Of a DNA stretch of 42,639 nt, positions 8,632 through 18,061 are shown piece by piece. Under the pieces are notes generated by a model. It did no database searches. It worked only from the letters and a program-made list of their open reading frames with translations, and was not told the DNA's origin. Source of the stretch: a bacterium (lineage in GTDB: Bacteria; Patescibacteriota; Microgenomatia; Levybacterales; UBA12049). Position 1 is the first letter of the stretch; each line of letters begins with the position of its first letter. Location: assembly GCA_030698775.1 (NCBI GenBank), contig JAUYMJ010000010.1:1-42639 (forward strand), in the 5' to 3' direction. A program made the translations under genes and the position numbers.

Positions 8632-9525
8632 CTACATTAGCTCGTCAAGTAGAGGATTAACATGAATATTTTCCAGCGACTGCTTCACTAACGGTGTTTG
8701 CGCAATTTGAGGCGTGCCGTCTTCCCATGTCGGGCGGTCTTCTTTGAAAAAAATCCCTGTTGCAACTTTCTCCTTTTCTCCTTCATTGAGCGGCCGTCTA
8801 AGCGGCCATTCTTCCGCTCTCTCAAACGCCTGCATTTTATTGGTCATATCATGACCGTGCTCTTCAAGCTTGTACACTCTCTCATAAAACCAGGCAAACG
8901 TATTGTGATGATTGAAGGTAACACAGGGCTGCATCGTATCGATAATCGAAAAGCCTTTGTGTTTGATTGCTTCCACAAGGAGCTCCGTCTCCTGCTTATT
9001 GTCCCCTGAATACCCACGGGCGACGAAGGTAGCCCCTGCAGAAAGTGCAAGCTGCATCGCATTGACTGGTGCTTCAACGACTGGCACAGGAGTCGCCTTA
9101 TTTTTTTCGCCGATATTGGTGGTTGGTGAAAACTGACCTGTCGTAAGACCATATACTTGATTGTCATGAATCAGTAGCGTCAAGTTCACATTCCGACGAG
9201 CTGCATGGAGCCAATGATTGCCTCCCTCGGCAAACTGATCCCCGTCTCCTCCGATCACAATGACAGTCAAACCATTATTTGCTAATCTAATGCCCTCTGC
9301 AACCGGCATAGGACGGCCATGTAAACCGTTAAAGCCGTACGTTTTGACCCAGTAGGGCAATTTACTTGAACAACCGATTCCCGAGACGAGGACTACCTCC
9401 CAGGGCTTCAGGTCAAGTTGCACGATTGCATTCTTGAGCGATACCCAGATCCCGAAATCACCACACCCCGGACACCAATTCGGCTTATCGTAGTCAATTT
9501 GTAAATCTTGTAATGTCGTTGGCAT
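8632..9525 (-). CDS. korB: 2-oxoacid:ferredoxin oxidoreductase subunit beta
   Basis: WCPGCGDFG, GIGCSSKLPYW, HGRPMPVAEGI, IGGDGDQFAEGGNHWLHAARRN (TPP-binding). Confidence 0.93.
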   Translation of the reverse strand: MPTTLQDLQIDYDKPNWCPGCGDFGIWVSLKNAIVQLDLKPWEVVLVSGIGCSSKLPYWVKTYGFNGLHGRPMPVAEGIRLANNGLTVIVIGGDGDQFAEGGNHWLHAARRNVNLTLLIHDNQVYGLTTGQFSPTTNIGEKNKATPVPVVEAPVNAMQLALSAGATFVARGYSGDNKQETELLVEAIKHKGFSIIDTMQPCVTFNHHNTFAWFYERVYKLEEHGHDMTNKMQAFERAEEWPLRRPLNEGEKEKVATGIFFKEDRPTWEDGTPQIAQTPLVKQSLENIHVNPLLDELM

Positions 9526-9534
9526 AATATATTT

Positions 9535-9642
9535 GTCATTGCGAGGTCGCCTTTGGTGACCGCGGCAATCTTATATAACAGGCTTCAATTTTATTTCGTA
9601 ATAATTCATAAGAGATTGCTTCGCCTAAAGGCCCGCAATGAC
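9535..9642. repeat. REP-like imperfect palindrome GTCATTGCGAGG...CCCGCAATGAC
   Basis: Terminal arms GTCATTGCG / CGCAATGAC, internal GCGGCAATCTT...AAGAGATTGCTTCGC arms. Confidence 0.75.
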
Positions 9643-9645
9643 ATT

Positions 9646-11394
9646 CTAAACTTGCAAGGCTTTCACCTTTTCAATGATCTCTTCCGGATAAAACGGTCTT
9701 CCGTCGTATTTTCGTAGATGATGCTCAAACGTTATCCCGGTCCTCTCCCTGATGAGCCCCTCAAATTGCCCTGTTTTATTTGCCTCAACGATGAGTGTTT
9801 TCTTTGTTTTACCGATCATTTCGGTAAACGCTTGAGACGGGAAAGGCTCTAAGAAAGATACCTGCAAAAAATTCACTGAGATATTTTCTTTTTTCAGCTG
9901 CCTCATTGCATCAAGAATAGCAAATTTTGTTGACCCGAATGCAACGATCGTGAGAGCTGCATCAGGGTCACCGATGAGTCTCGGCGCCGGAAACTCGTTA
10001 TTTGCTATCGCTTTTGCCAGCTTGGCATACCGTTTATCCATCATCTTTATACGCATATCCGCTTCTTCGTTATAGAGCCCCTTCTCATCGTGCTCATCAG
10101 AACCCGAAAGTCCTATTCCTCCCTGCTGGCCGGGCAAACTTCGTGGCGAAATGCCGTCTTCAACAAGTGCATATCGTTTGTAATCAGTTTCAGCAAGAGC
10201 TTCCTGATCTGTTAATATTTTTCCTCTCTCAACTACAAATGTATCGCTTATCACTTTTAACTTCTCACTTTCTACCGTCGCATGTGATTCATTAATGTGC
10301 TTATCAACAAGGACAATAACGGGAAGCTGATATTTTTCTGCTAGATTGAGTGCAGTCATGGTACCCTCAAATGCGTCAAGCATATCCCCGGGTGCCAGAA
10401 TAATGCGCGGGAAATCACCCTGTGCTGCGTGAAGGGCAAAACGCAGATCTCCCTGATCAGACCATGTCGGCATCCCCGTTGCAGGACCCGGCCGCATACC
10501 CAAAACCACCACAATCGGCGTCTCAGTCTGCGCGGCAAGGCCCAAACCTTCAACCATCAAGGAAAATCCCCCACCAGATGTCGCAACCATAGACCGAGCA
10601 CCGGCAAAGGATGCACCAAGCGCCATATTGATACCGGCAATCTCATCCTCCGGCTCTTTGACGACAATGTTGTACTTGAGAGCATGCGCAACAAGCGTCG
10701 TCATAATGGTATTGATGGGAGTCATCGGATACATCGCAGCAAATTTGAGCCCAGCGCGGATTGCACCGAATGCGATTGCCTCTGCACCTCCGATAAGAAG
10801 CCTTGTTTGAGAACCAATAGGAATATCCGCGAGAAGTCCCGGTCCGAAATTCTCAACGACATAATCATATCCCGCTTTTGACGTATTATTGTTCAATGCA
10901 ACAACGTCATCTCCTTTTTTGCCAAACGTGTCCTGCATGATTTTCTGCAGAACATCAAATTGCTTATGGAAAAGGGCGAGCGATGCGCCAACCGAGACGG
11001 TATTTATCATCAGTCTGTCTGCGCCGACTTTTTTTGTCAGTTCCAGAAGGGGAACAGGGAAAAGCCGGACTGAGACCGGAAATTGCTCAACTGTCAGCTT
11101 AAGAACACTTGGATCAAAGATAACTGCAGCATTTGGAGAAAGTTCGTCTACATGAAGTTTAATCGTATCTGCATTCAGTGCAACAAGTATATCGACTGTT
11201 TTTTTCTGCGACGTCACTTCCTCATCTGACGCCCTAACGTAATACGCATTATGTCCCCCACGAATAAGCGACGGGTATTCAACGTAATCGAACACATGGA
11301 GACCGAGGCGCGTAAAAATTTTTGACATCATGAGTCCAGTGGTCATAATGCCATAGCCAGCCTCTCCTCCAATAAGCCATTGTAAATCAATCAT
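9646..11394 (-). CDS. korA: 2-oxoacid:acceptor oxidoreductase, fused gamma-alpha subunit
   Basis: N-terminal gamma domain (GGEAGYGIMTTGLMMSKIFTRLGLHVFDYVEYPSLIRGGHNAYYVR) followed by alpha PFOR domain (AMYPMTPINTIM..., SGGGFSLMVEGLGLA). Confidence 0.93.
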   Translation of the reverse strand: MIDLQWLIGGEAGYGIMTTGLMMSKIFTRLGLHVFDYVEYPSLIRGGHNAYYVRASDEEVTSQKKTVDILVALNADTIKLHVDELSPNAAVIFDPSVLKLTVEQFPVSVRLFPVPLLELTKKVGADRLMINTVSVGASLALFHKQFDVLQKIMQDTFGKKGDDVVALNNNTSKAGYDYVVENFGPGLLADIPIGSQTRLLIGGAEAIAFGAIRAGLKFAAMYPMTPINTIMTTLVAHALKYNIVVKEPEDEIAGINMALGASFAGARSMVATSGGGFSLMVEGLGLAAQTETPIVVVLGMRPGPATGMPTWSDQGDLRFALHAAQGDFPRIILAPGDMLDAFEGTMTALNLAEKYQLPVIVLVDKHINESHATVESEKLKVISDTFVVERGKILTDQEALAETDYKRYALVEDGISPRSLPGQQGGIGLSGSDEHDEKGLYNEEADMRIKMMDKRYAKLAKAIANNEFPAPRLIGDPDAALTIVAFGSTKFAILDAMRQLKKENISVNFLQVSFLEPFPSQAFTEMIGKTKKTLIVEANKTGQFEGLIRERTGITFEHHLRKYDGRPFYPEEIIEKVKALQV

Positions 11395-11405
11395 TATCTA
11401 TAAAA

Positions 11406-11434
11406 AGTATAGAGTGCGGACAAAAAAGAAACAA
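11406..11434 (-). promoter_or_regulatory. promoter TTGTTT-17-TATACT, 11 nt from korA ATG
   Basis: Reverse complement of 11406-11434. Confidence 0.5.
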
Positions 11435-11494
11435 CTCTTCTTGTTTTATCTCATGGTAATCAAAAATCATTCGGAGTGTGCTAGTCTAGAATGG

Positions 11495-12169
11495 ATGGGG
11501 AAAAATGACGAAAAAGAACTAGTAGAGGAGGTCGAAACGGTTATCAGCCGCGACCGCGTCCTCAACTTCAGTGATGCAATTTTTGCCTTTGCTGCAACAC
11601 TTCTTGTGCTCAAGATTGATCTTCCGAATATACCGCCTGCACTTATCGAGACACATTTAGGACCTGAGATTCTCAGGCTCTGGCCTCAGTACGTTGCCAA
11701 CCTTATTACGTTTTTTGTCATAGGATACTACTGGCTGACCCACCATGCAATCTTTAACATGATCAAACGTTTTAATCAGACTCTTTTCTGGCTCAATATC
11801 ATTTTTCTTGTCTTTATCTCTTTTCTCCCATTTCCGGTAGACCTCTTCGGTGATTTTAGCAATTCACGCGCAGTCGTCGTCTTTTACTCGGCCGCGCTTG
11901 GGTTTGCAGGCTATCTTCTCGCAATCTTGTGGCTTTATGTTTCTCATGGGAATAGGCTTGTTGCGAAGTCATTGAGTAAAAGAAGAATCGAGTTTTATAC
12001 GGTAAAAATAATGATTGCCCCTGTTATCTTCACACTTTCAATTCCCGTGGCGTTTATCGATCTCACGCTCACGAAACTTTCTTGGCTTTTTGTGCTTTTG
12101 GGGATCGTCCTTGTGCACCGAATCTATCACTACCGACAACTTGATGAGGTGGAGAAAACTGCTTTGTAA
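11495..12169 (+). CDS. TMEM175/DUF1211-like potassium channel family protein (track start 11414)
   Basis: SRDRVLNFSDAIFAFAATLLVLKIDLP matches the RxxxFSDaifAia.Tllvl.i..P signature; multiple TMs; start at codon 28 places TAGTCT 7 nt upstream. Confidence 0.8.
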   Translation: MGKNDEKELVEEVETVISRDRVLNFSDAIFAFAATLLVLKIDLPNIPPALIETHLGPEILRLWPQYVANLITFFVIGYYWLTHHAIFNMIKRFNQTLFWLNIIFLVFISFLPFPVDLFGDFSNSRAVVVFYSAALGFAGYLLAILWLYVSHGNRLVAKSLSKRRIEFYTVKIMIAPVIFTLSIPVAFIDLTLTKLSWLFVLLGIVLVHRIYHYRQLDEVEKTAL

Positions 12170-12189
12170 TTATAGCAATAGGGACAGTC

Positions 12190-12303
12190 GCTTTTCAGTT
12201 AAGAAGGCTGAGGACGTGTACTTCGGGTTTAGTAGTTGTTAACTAGGCAGGCTTGCCAGCCACAAATTGCAGCACGAGGCGTGAACGAATAGTTCTGAAA
12301 AGC
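12190..12303. other. possible structured intergenic RNA bounded by a 9-bp long-range helix
   Basis: GCTTTTCAG (12190-12198) pairs perfectly with CTGAAAAGC (12295-12303). Confidence 0.25.
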
Positions 12304-12315
12304 CGAGTGCTAAAA

Positions 12316-12588
12316 TTAGGCTGGCCATACCTGACGGACCTCTTTACCCGCCTCATCTACCTCAACAATGATTATCGAGTTTACGGGACAGGATTTTGCG
12401 GCATTCATTATATTTACCTCTTCATCATTAATATCAGAATATGCGACAAAATCGGAAGACGTACTTCCATCCTTCTTTTTTACAACGGCTTTGCCTTCGC
12501 TGTCCAAATCAAAAGCGTTCGGCGCAACAGCAACGCATGATGCCGCCCCAATACAAACGCTTCTATCAACTTTCACTTTATATGGCAT
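12316..12588 (-). CDS. 3-Cys ferredoxin ([3Fe-4S]/[4Fe-4S])
   Basis: MPYKVKVDRSVCIGAASCVAVAPNAFDLDSEGKA...SCPVNSI: C-x5-C plus CP; track start 12654 would overlap sufU. Confidence 0.85.
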   Translation of the reverse strand: MPYKVKVDRSVCIGAASCVAVAPNAFDLDSEGKAVVKKKDGSTSSDFVAYSDINDEEVNIMNAAKSCPVNSIIIVEVDEAGKEVRQVWPA

Positions 12589-12608
12589 AAACGCTAATTT
12601 ACTAAACG

Positions 12609-12971
12609 CTACTTTAGGCAATCCTGAAGAACCGCCCATCCCAAAAGTGCACACTTTTTCCTCGTTTCAGAAACCTCTACTCCAAGTAAGGTCAGCATAT
12701 CTTCCTTTGAAAATTTTGTCAACTCTGCCTTCGACTTCCCTTTTATGTGTTCCGTAATTATTGAGGAAGATGCGATGCTTATTGCACACCCATGACCGAG
12801 AAAGGAAACGTCTGATGCGACACCTCCTGAGAAACGGATAAACATCTCAACTTCATCTCCACAGAAAGGGTTAAGCTGTTTGGATGACGCGGAAAAGTCG
12901 GAAAGCTTCCCGAAATTTTGCGGATGTTTATAGTGCTCGATAATTTCTTCTTTGTAGAGGTAATTGTTCAA
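12609..12971 (-). CDS. sufU: SufU/NifU-N type Fe-S scaffold
   Basis: YKEEIIEHYKHPQNFGKL, NPFCGDEVEMFI, GHGCAISIASSSI, KKCALLGW (three conserved Cys). Confidence 0.93.
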   Translation of the reverse strand: MNNYLYKEEIIEHYKHPQNFGKLSDFSASSKQLNPFCGDEVEMFIRFSGGVASDVSFLGHGCAISIASSSIITEHIKGKSKAELTKFSKEDMLTLLGVEVSETRKKCALLGWAVLQDCLK

Positions 12972-13600
12972 ATCAACCCTTTCCGCGCGCCGACACCGTG
13001 CATTTCCTGGATGAAAAAATCTACCCCGTCCGATTTCAGGATGAAATACCCTGTATTTGCGATCCGCAGGTTATCCTGGGTACCGACTCCTAGGTGTACC
13101 AAAAATGCTGACATGAGCCCACCATGTGTCACGACGAGAATGTTTTTTCCGGGGTAGGAAACCGACGCTTCGCGAATAAAGGTAATAAGCCTCGCCACAA
13201 TCTGCTCATCGCTTTCCCCTTCGGGAACAAGCTTATAACGGAACTTCTCTTCATCTGAGAGCCTTTCATACTCATCAAAAGCAACATGAAGCTCCCTACG
13301 CGCTTCTTCAATAAGTTTTCCTTCAACCTTGCCATAGCTATGTTCACGAAGAAGCGCGGTTGTATTGACTGCAAGCTTGTGCTCAATTGCAGCAATCTCT
13401 GCTGTCCGCATGGCACGAAACAAATCAGATGAGAATACTGCATCAAAACTGACATTCTTGAGTTTCGATCCAAGCTCTGTTGCCTGGCGTAATCCGTTTT
13501 CAGTGAGAGGCGAGTCCTTTTGTCCCTGAAACCTGTGCTCAACGTTCCACTGCGTTTCACCATGTCGTGCTATATAGAGAGTACAATAGTTATTTTTCAT
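12968..13600 (-). CDS. histidine phosphatase (phosphoglycerate mutase-like)
   Basis: YIARHGETQWNVEHRFQGQKDSPLTENGLRQA ... VVTHGG motifs. Confidence 0.92.
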   Translation of the reverse strand: MKNNYCTLYIARHGETQWNVEHRFQGQKDSPLTENGLRQATELGSKLKNVSFDAVFSSDLFRAMRTAEIAAIEHKLAVNTTALLREHSYGKVEGKLIEEARRELHVAFDEYERLSDEEKFRYKLVPEGESDEQIVARLITFIREASVSYPGKNILVVTHGGLMSAFLVHLGVGTQDNLRIANTGYFILKSDGVDFFIQEMHGVGARKGLI

Positions 13601-13635
13601 TGCAGTGTTTATTCATTACACTATGAATATATATA

Positions 13636-14880
13636 TCAATGTATTGAAAAAACTTTTTTTACTTCTTTCAGTCCTCTGATAAGCGCGTCTATATCTTCAT
13701 CATCATTATAAATATTCAGGCTAACCCGTACTGTTGCCGGGACGCCTAGTTTTTTATGAAGCGGCATAGCACAGTGATGTCCGGCTCGAACACAAATATT
13801 GCTCTGTCCCAGGATCTGGGCAACATCATGGGGGTGCACTCCGTCCAAATTAAATGATATAACACCACTGTGCTCGTTGATATTTTTGGGACCATAGGTT
13901 GTTAATCCTGAAATCTTTCGCAACTGCTCAAGTGTATATCCGATCAAATTTTTCTCATGAGTACGAATAGTATTCATCCCGATTTCGGAGAGATAATCAA
14001 TAGCTGCGCCAAATCCGATTATCCCCTCGATAGGTAACGTTCCCGACTCAAACCTTTCAGGGGAATCTTGATACGTAACATGATGAAGCGTCACTTCTTT
14101 TATCATCTGACTCCCAAAAAGCAACGGGTCTAACGTATTGAGTATATTTTTTCTCCCCCACAATATCCCAATTCCTGATGGTGAAAACATTTTATGTCCG
14201 GAGAATGCGAGAAAATCACAGCCAAGGTCCTGTACATCGACTTTCATGTGAGGCACAGACTGTGCCGCATCAATAATAAGTACCGATGTTTCCTCATTAT
14301 CACGGATGTTTTTTGCAAAATGAGCAACATCATTCACTGTTCCCAGCACATTTGAGACGTGAGTAAGAGAAATTATACTATAATTGTTTATATCAGTATT
14401 CTTTTTATTACGCCCTTCAGAAACGATCTCACCGGTTAATTTCCCTGACTTCCCGTCAAACGCGAGATACCCTACAGGCATCCCGGCAACGCGGGCATAA
14501 TGCTGCCACGGGACAAGGTTTGAATGATGTTCCATCTCTGATAGCAGAATCCCTCTACCCTTTCGTGGTCGTTTACATAAGGATGCAGCAATAAGGTTTA
14601 TTGCTTCTGTCGTCCCGTGGGTAAAAACAATTTCTGACGAATCGTTCGCGTTGATAAACTTCGCGACTTTTTTTCTTACTTCTTCAACTTTTTCGGTGGC
14701 TTTCTCGGCAATTGCATAGACTCCCCGATGGATATTTGCATTGTATGTTTGGTAATATTCGACGACAGCGTCAATGACAACCTGCGGTTTTTGGCTTGTC
14801 GCGGCCGAGTCAAGGTAGATGAGTGGCATGACAGCTTGTCTGTTCTGAAAAATGGGAAAATCCTTCTTGTACTTATTCAT
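13636..14880 (-). CDS. sufS: cysteine desulfurase SufS
   Basis: YLDSAATSQKP, HHSNLVPWQ, SGHKMFSPSGIGILWG, RAGHHCAMPLH. Confidence 0.95.
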   Translation of the reverse strand: MNKYKKDFPIFQNRQAVMPLIYLDSAATSQKPQVVIDAVVEYYQTYNANIHRGVYAIAEKATEKVEEVRKKVAKFINANDSSEIVFTHGTTEAINLIAASLCKRPRKGRGILLSEMEHHSNLVPWQHYARVAGMPVGYLAFDGKSGKLTGEIVSEGRNKKNTDINNYSIISLTHVSNVLGTVNDVAHFAKNIRDNEETSVLIIDAAQSVPHMKVDVQDLGCDFLAFSGHKMFSPSGIGILWGRKNILNTLDPLLFGSQMIKEVTLHHVTYQDSPERFESGTLPIEGIIGFGAAIDYLSEIGMNTIRTHEKNLIGYTLEQLRKISGLTTYGPKNINEHSGVISFNLDGVHPHDVAQILGQSNICVRAGHHCAMPLHKKLGVPATVRVSLNIYNDDEDIDALIRGLKEVKKVFSIH

Positions 14881-15448
14881 ATCTGGTCAGTCCTAACTTC
14901 CTCTTTACCGCAAGTGTTTTCTTTACCGGAAGAAACGTAAGCAGCGGAGTAAAAAAACCTGAAACGATAAGTTCTACTGCCTGCTTCTCCGACAAACCCC
15001 TGCTTTGAAGATAAAAAAGGAGTGTAGGGTCGGGTCTCCCGACAGTTGATGCATGCCCTGCCTTAAGCTCATTCTCATCTATTTCCAGTGACGGAACGCT
15101 CCTTCCTTTTGCATTATCAAATAACAGTACCTTGGATGAAAAGAAGCCATCCGCAACCTTTGCTCCTTTTTGTATCCGCACAACCCCATCATTTGAGAAT
15201 GATGATGTGTCACGAAAGACTCCGCGGATCGTCGTTAAACTTTTTGTTCTTGGAGCCTCGTGTACGATCGTTGTATTAAAAACAAGATGGTGATCGCCGC
15301 TTCCCAGAAAAAGTCCGATGAGCTTGAAGCTTGCACCCTCTCCGACAAGTCTGACATTCAGAGTAAATTCATCTCGTTTTCCATTAATCCATACGAAAGG
15401 CTCTACCCGTTCTTCATTTTTTTCAACAATAATCGAAACTTGCCTCAT
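14873..15448 (-). CDS. sufD: SufD-like short SufB/SufD family protein
   Basis: AGHASTVGRPDPTLLFYLQSRGLSEKQAVELIVSGFFTPLL; 191 aa, lacks much of the N-terminal part. Confidence 0.85.
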   Translation of the reverse strand: MRQVSIIVEKNEERVEPFVWINGKRDEFTLNVRLVGEGASFKLIGLFLGSGDHHLVFNTTIVHEAPRTKSLTTIRGVFRDTSSFSNDGVVRIQKGAKVADGFFSSKVLLFDNAKGRSVPSLEIDENELKAGHASTVGRPDPTLLFYLQSRGLSEKQAVELIVSGFFTPLLTFLPVKKTLAVKRKLGLTRYE

Positions 15449-15457
15449 AGAATCACT

Positions 15458-16849
15458 CTAGCCAACCGAACCTGTCATCTCAAGTTGTATAAGCCTGTTC
15501 AATTCAACCGCATACTCCATCGGCAAAATTCTTACGATTGGCTCTATGAATCCATTCACAATCATCACCTCTGCCTGTTGTTGCGGGATTCCCCGTGATT
15601 GAAAATAGAAAAGCTGCTCCTCACCGATTCTTGACACTGAGGCTTCATGTCCGATAATTACATCCTCTTCATCAACTAGCATTGTCGGATAGGTATCTGC
15701 ACGGCTTATATCGTCAAGAATGAGCGCATCACATCGCACCGTTGATTTACTTTTTTTCGCCCCTTTGTGTACTTTGAGTAAACCCCTATATGATGATCGT
15801 CCTCCGTCTTTACTGATCGATTTTGAAGTAATCACTGAACTTGTCTCAGGTGCCATATGGATGGCTTTCCCACCTGCATCCTGGTGCTGTCCTTTGCCAG
15901 CAAACGCGAGTGAGAGAACCTCACCTCTTGCTTTTCTCCCCTTAAGATAGACAGAGGGATATTTCATCGTAAGCTGGCTCCCTAAATTGCCATCTATCCA
16001 TTCTCCTATGCCCTCCTCTTCAACAAACATTCTTTTTGTGACAAGGTTGTAAACGTTCTTGCTCCAGTTTTGGATAGTAGTATAGCGGACGCGCGCGCCT
16101 TTCTTGACAACAATCTCAACAACCGCCGAGTGCAGGGAGTCTGTCGTGAAAATTGGAGCTGTACAGCCCTCAATGTAATGAACATACGATCCTTCATCTG
16201 CGATGATGAGCGTCCTTTCAAACTGCCCCATATTACGTGCATTTATCCGAAAATAGGCCTGCAAGGGTAGGTCAATTTTTACTCCTTTTGGGACATAAAT
16301 AAATGACCCACCGGACCATACTGCCGTATTTAACGCAGCAAACTTATTGTCTGCTGGAGGAATCAACATGCCAAAATATTGCTTTAAGAGGTCAGGATAT
16401 TTTTGCAGCGCCGTATCCGTGTCAACAAAAATGACTCCTTTCTTGGAAAGCATTGTTGAGATACTATGGTAGACAACTTCCGAATCATACTGGGCGCCAA
16501 CACCTGCCAAAAATTTTTTCTCAGCTTCAGGGATACCAATCTTATCAAACGTATTTTTAATTTCTGCCGGGACTTCCTCCCACGTCCTTCCCTGCTTGTC
16601 AGTCGGTTTGACGTAATAATATATATCATCAAAGTTTATCTTGGAGAGATCACCGCCAAACGTCGGCATCTTTTTTGCAAAAAAAAGTTTGAGTGCAAAG
16701 AGACGTTTCTGTAGCATCCAGTCAGGTTCTTTCTTTATTGCAGAAATCTCTCGGACTATTTTTTCCGATATGCCTTTTGGTGTCGAGTACACCGGAGGTC
16801 CTGTGTCGAAAAAGCCAAACTCGTAGCTTGGGAGATCAAACCGTTGCAT
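15458..16849 (-). CDS. sufB: Fe-S cluster assembly protein SufB
   Basis: [54 protein letters not shown]. Confidence 0.96.
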   Translation of the reverse strand: MQRFDLPSYEFGFFDTGPPVYSTPKGISEKIVREISAIKKEPDWMLQKRLFALKLFFAKKMPTFGGDLSKINFDDIYYYVKPTDKQGRTWEEVPAEIKNTFDKIGIPEAEKKFLAGVGAQYDSEVVYHSISTMLSKKGVIFVDTDTALQKYPDLLKQYFGMLIPPADNKFAALNTAVWSGGSFIYVPKGVKIDLPLQAYFRINARNMGQFERTLIIADEGSYVHYIEGCTAPIFTTDSLHSAVVEIVVKKGARVRYTTIQNWSKNVYNLVTKRMFVEEEGIGEWIDGNLGSQLTMKYPSVYLKGRKARGEVLSLAFAGKGQHQDAGGKAIHMAPETSSVITSKSISKDGGRSSYRGLLKVHKGAKKSKSTVRCDALILDDISRADTYPTMLVDEEDVIIGHEASVSRIGEEQLFYFQSRGIPQQQAEVMIVNGFIEPIVRILPMEYAVELNRLIQLEMTGSVG

Positions 16850-17570
16850 ACCCCTCCGTTTCGATCTTACTCACAAGTTCAATTCCTCCTACTTTTTTTA
16901 TTGTCCCGTCCACAAGTATGTGTACCCTGTCAGGTTCTAAATAATCTAAAATTCGCTGGTAGTGGGTTATCAAAAGAATTCCCATATTTTTTTCTTTTGC
17001 AATATCTCTTATCGCATGAGCGACAAGCTTGAGACTATCAACATCAAGTCCCGAGTCGACCTCATCCAAAATTGCATATTTCGGAGAAAGTACAATAAGC
17101 TGTGCCACTTCGGCCCGCTTTCTTTCACCTCCGGAAAATCCTTCATTTATTGACCGGTGGAGAAAACTTTCATCAAGTCCAACTGCTGCGAGTGCTTTTT
17201 TCACTTCATTCTTAAAGTCGCTAAGTGGTTTTTTCTCCTCAGGACGGATTGCCTTTTCAGCAGTACGGAGAAACGCAAGAAGTGAAACTCCTGTTATCTC
17301 AACGGGATTTTGGAAAGACACAAACAATCCTGCCCTCGCCCTTTCTTCCGGAAGAAGTCCCAGCATCTGTCTTCCATCAATACCGAACACCGAATTCTGG
17401 TTTCTCAATGTGTAGTCCGGATGCCCCATCAAACTCATTACAAGTGATGTTTTTCCGGACCCGTTAGGCCCCATAACGACATGCACTTCTCCAGGTTTCA
17501 TTGAGATGTCCACACCATGCAGTATTTCTTTTCCGTCAATCTCTGCTACAAGTTGTTTTACTGTAAACAT
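16836..17570 (-). CDS. sufC: Fe-S assembly ATPase SufC
   Basis: [46 protein letters not shown]. Confidence 0.96.
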   Translation of the reverse strand: MFTVKQLVAEIDGKEILHGVDISMKPGEVHVVMGPNGSGKTSLVMSLMGHPDYTLRNQNSVFGIDGRQMLGLLPEERARAGLFVSFQNPVEITGVSLLAFLRTAEKAIRPEEKKPLSDFKNEVKKALAAVGLDESFLHRSINEGFSGGERKRAEVAQLIVLSPKYAILDEVDSGLDVDSLKLVAHAIRDIAKEKNMGILLITHYQRILDYLEPDRVHILVDGTIKKVGGIELVSKIETEGYATV

Positions 17571-17584
17571 ACATTACACTCCGG

Positions 17585-18004
17585 CTATATTCTTTCCTGG
17601 CCGATAAATTCCTGAAGGGTCATCGCTGAGACTTTCTGCAAAAACTCCTGATTTAACTTTCTCCAGACAACTCCTGTACTACAAAATTTTGCTTTATCAC
17701 AGCTACCCTTCTTAGAACCGATTTCACAACAAGGAAGAAAAGGATTTGGAGAAAAAACATGCAGAATGTCTCCTATTTTTAAATGTCTTGGATCGCTTTT
17801 GAGGAAATATCCCCCATGCTTTCCCTCAACCGCACCGATAATGTCGGCCTTACGAAGTATACTTGCAAGATTTCTCAGAAACAGTAAGGAGATATGATGG
17901 TCCTTTGCAATTTCAGGAAGAGGTATAAGCCGTTTTTTGTAGACTTTTGCGAGGGAATGAATGAGTATAATTGCGTAATCTTCACTACGGGAAAAGCGTA
18001 TCAT
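17585..18004 (-). CDS. Rrf2 family transcriptional regulator (IscR/SufR-like)
   Basis: RFSRSEDYAIILIHSLA...IPLPEIAKDHHISLLFLRNLASILRKADII.AVEGKHGGYFL; Cys cluster CCEIGSKKGSCDKAKFC. Confidence 0.93.
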   Translation of the reverse strand: MIRFSRSEDYAIILIHSLAKVYKKRLIPLPEIAKDHHISLLFLRNLASILRKADIIGAVEGKHGGYFLKSDPRHLKIGDILHVFSPNPFLPCCEIGSKKGSCDKAKFCSTGVVWRKLNQEFLQKVSAMTLQEFIGQERI

Positions 18005-18061
18005 ATACTAGGATTGTATGAGTTTAAAGAAACGTGGGGGTTCTTGTCAACGGGATTGACC

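Noticed and set aside
10429-10881. 150-aa plus-strand ORF inside korA
   Set aside because: Antisense shadow ORF of a strongly conserved gene; Arg/His-rich nonsense composition
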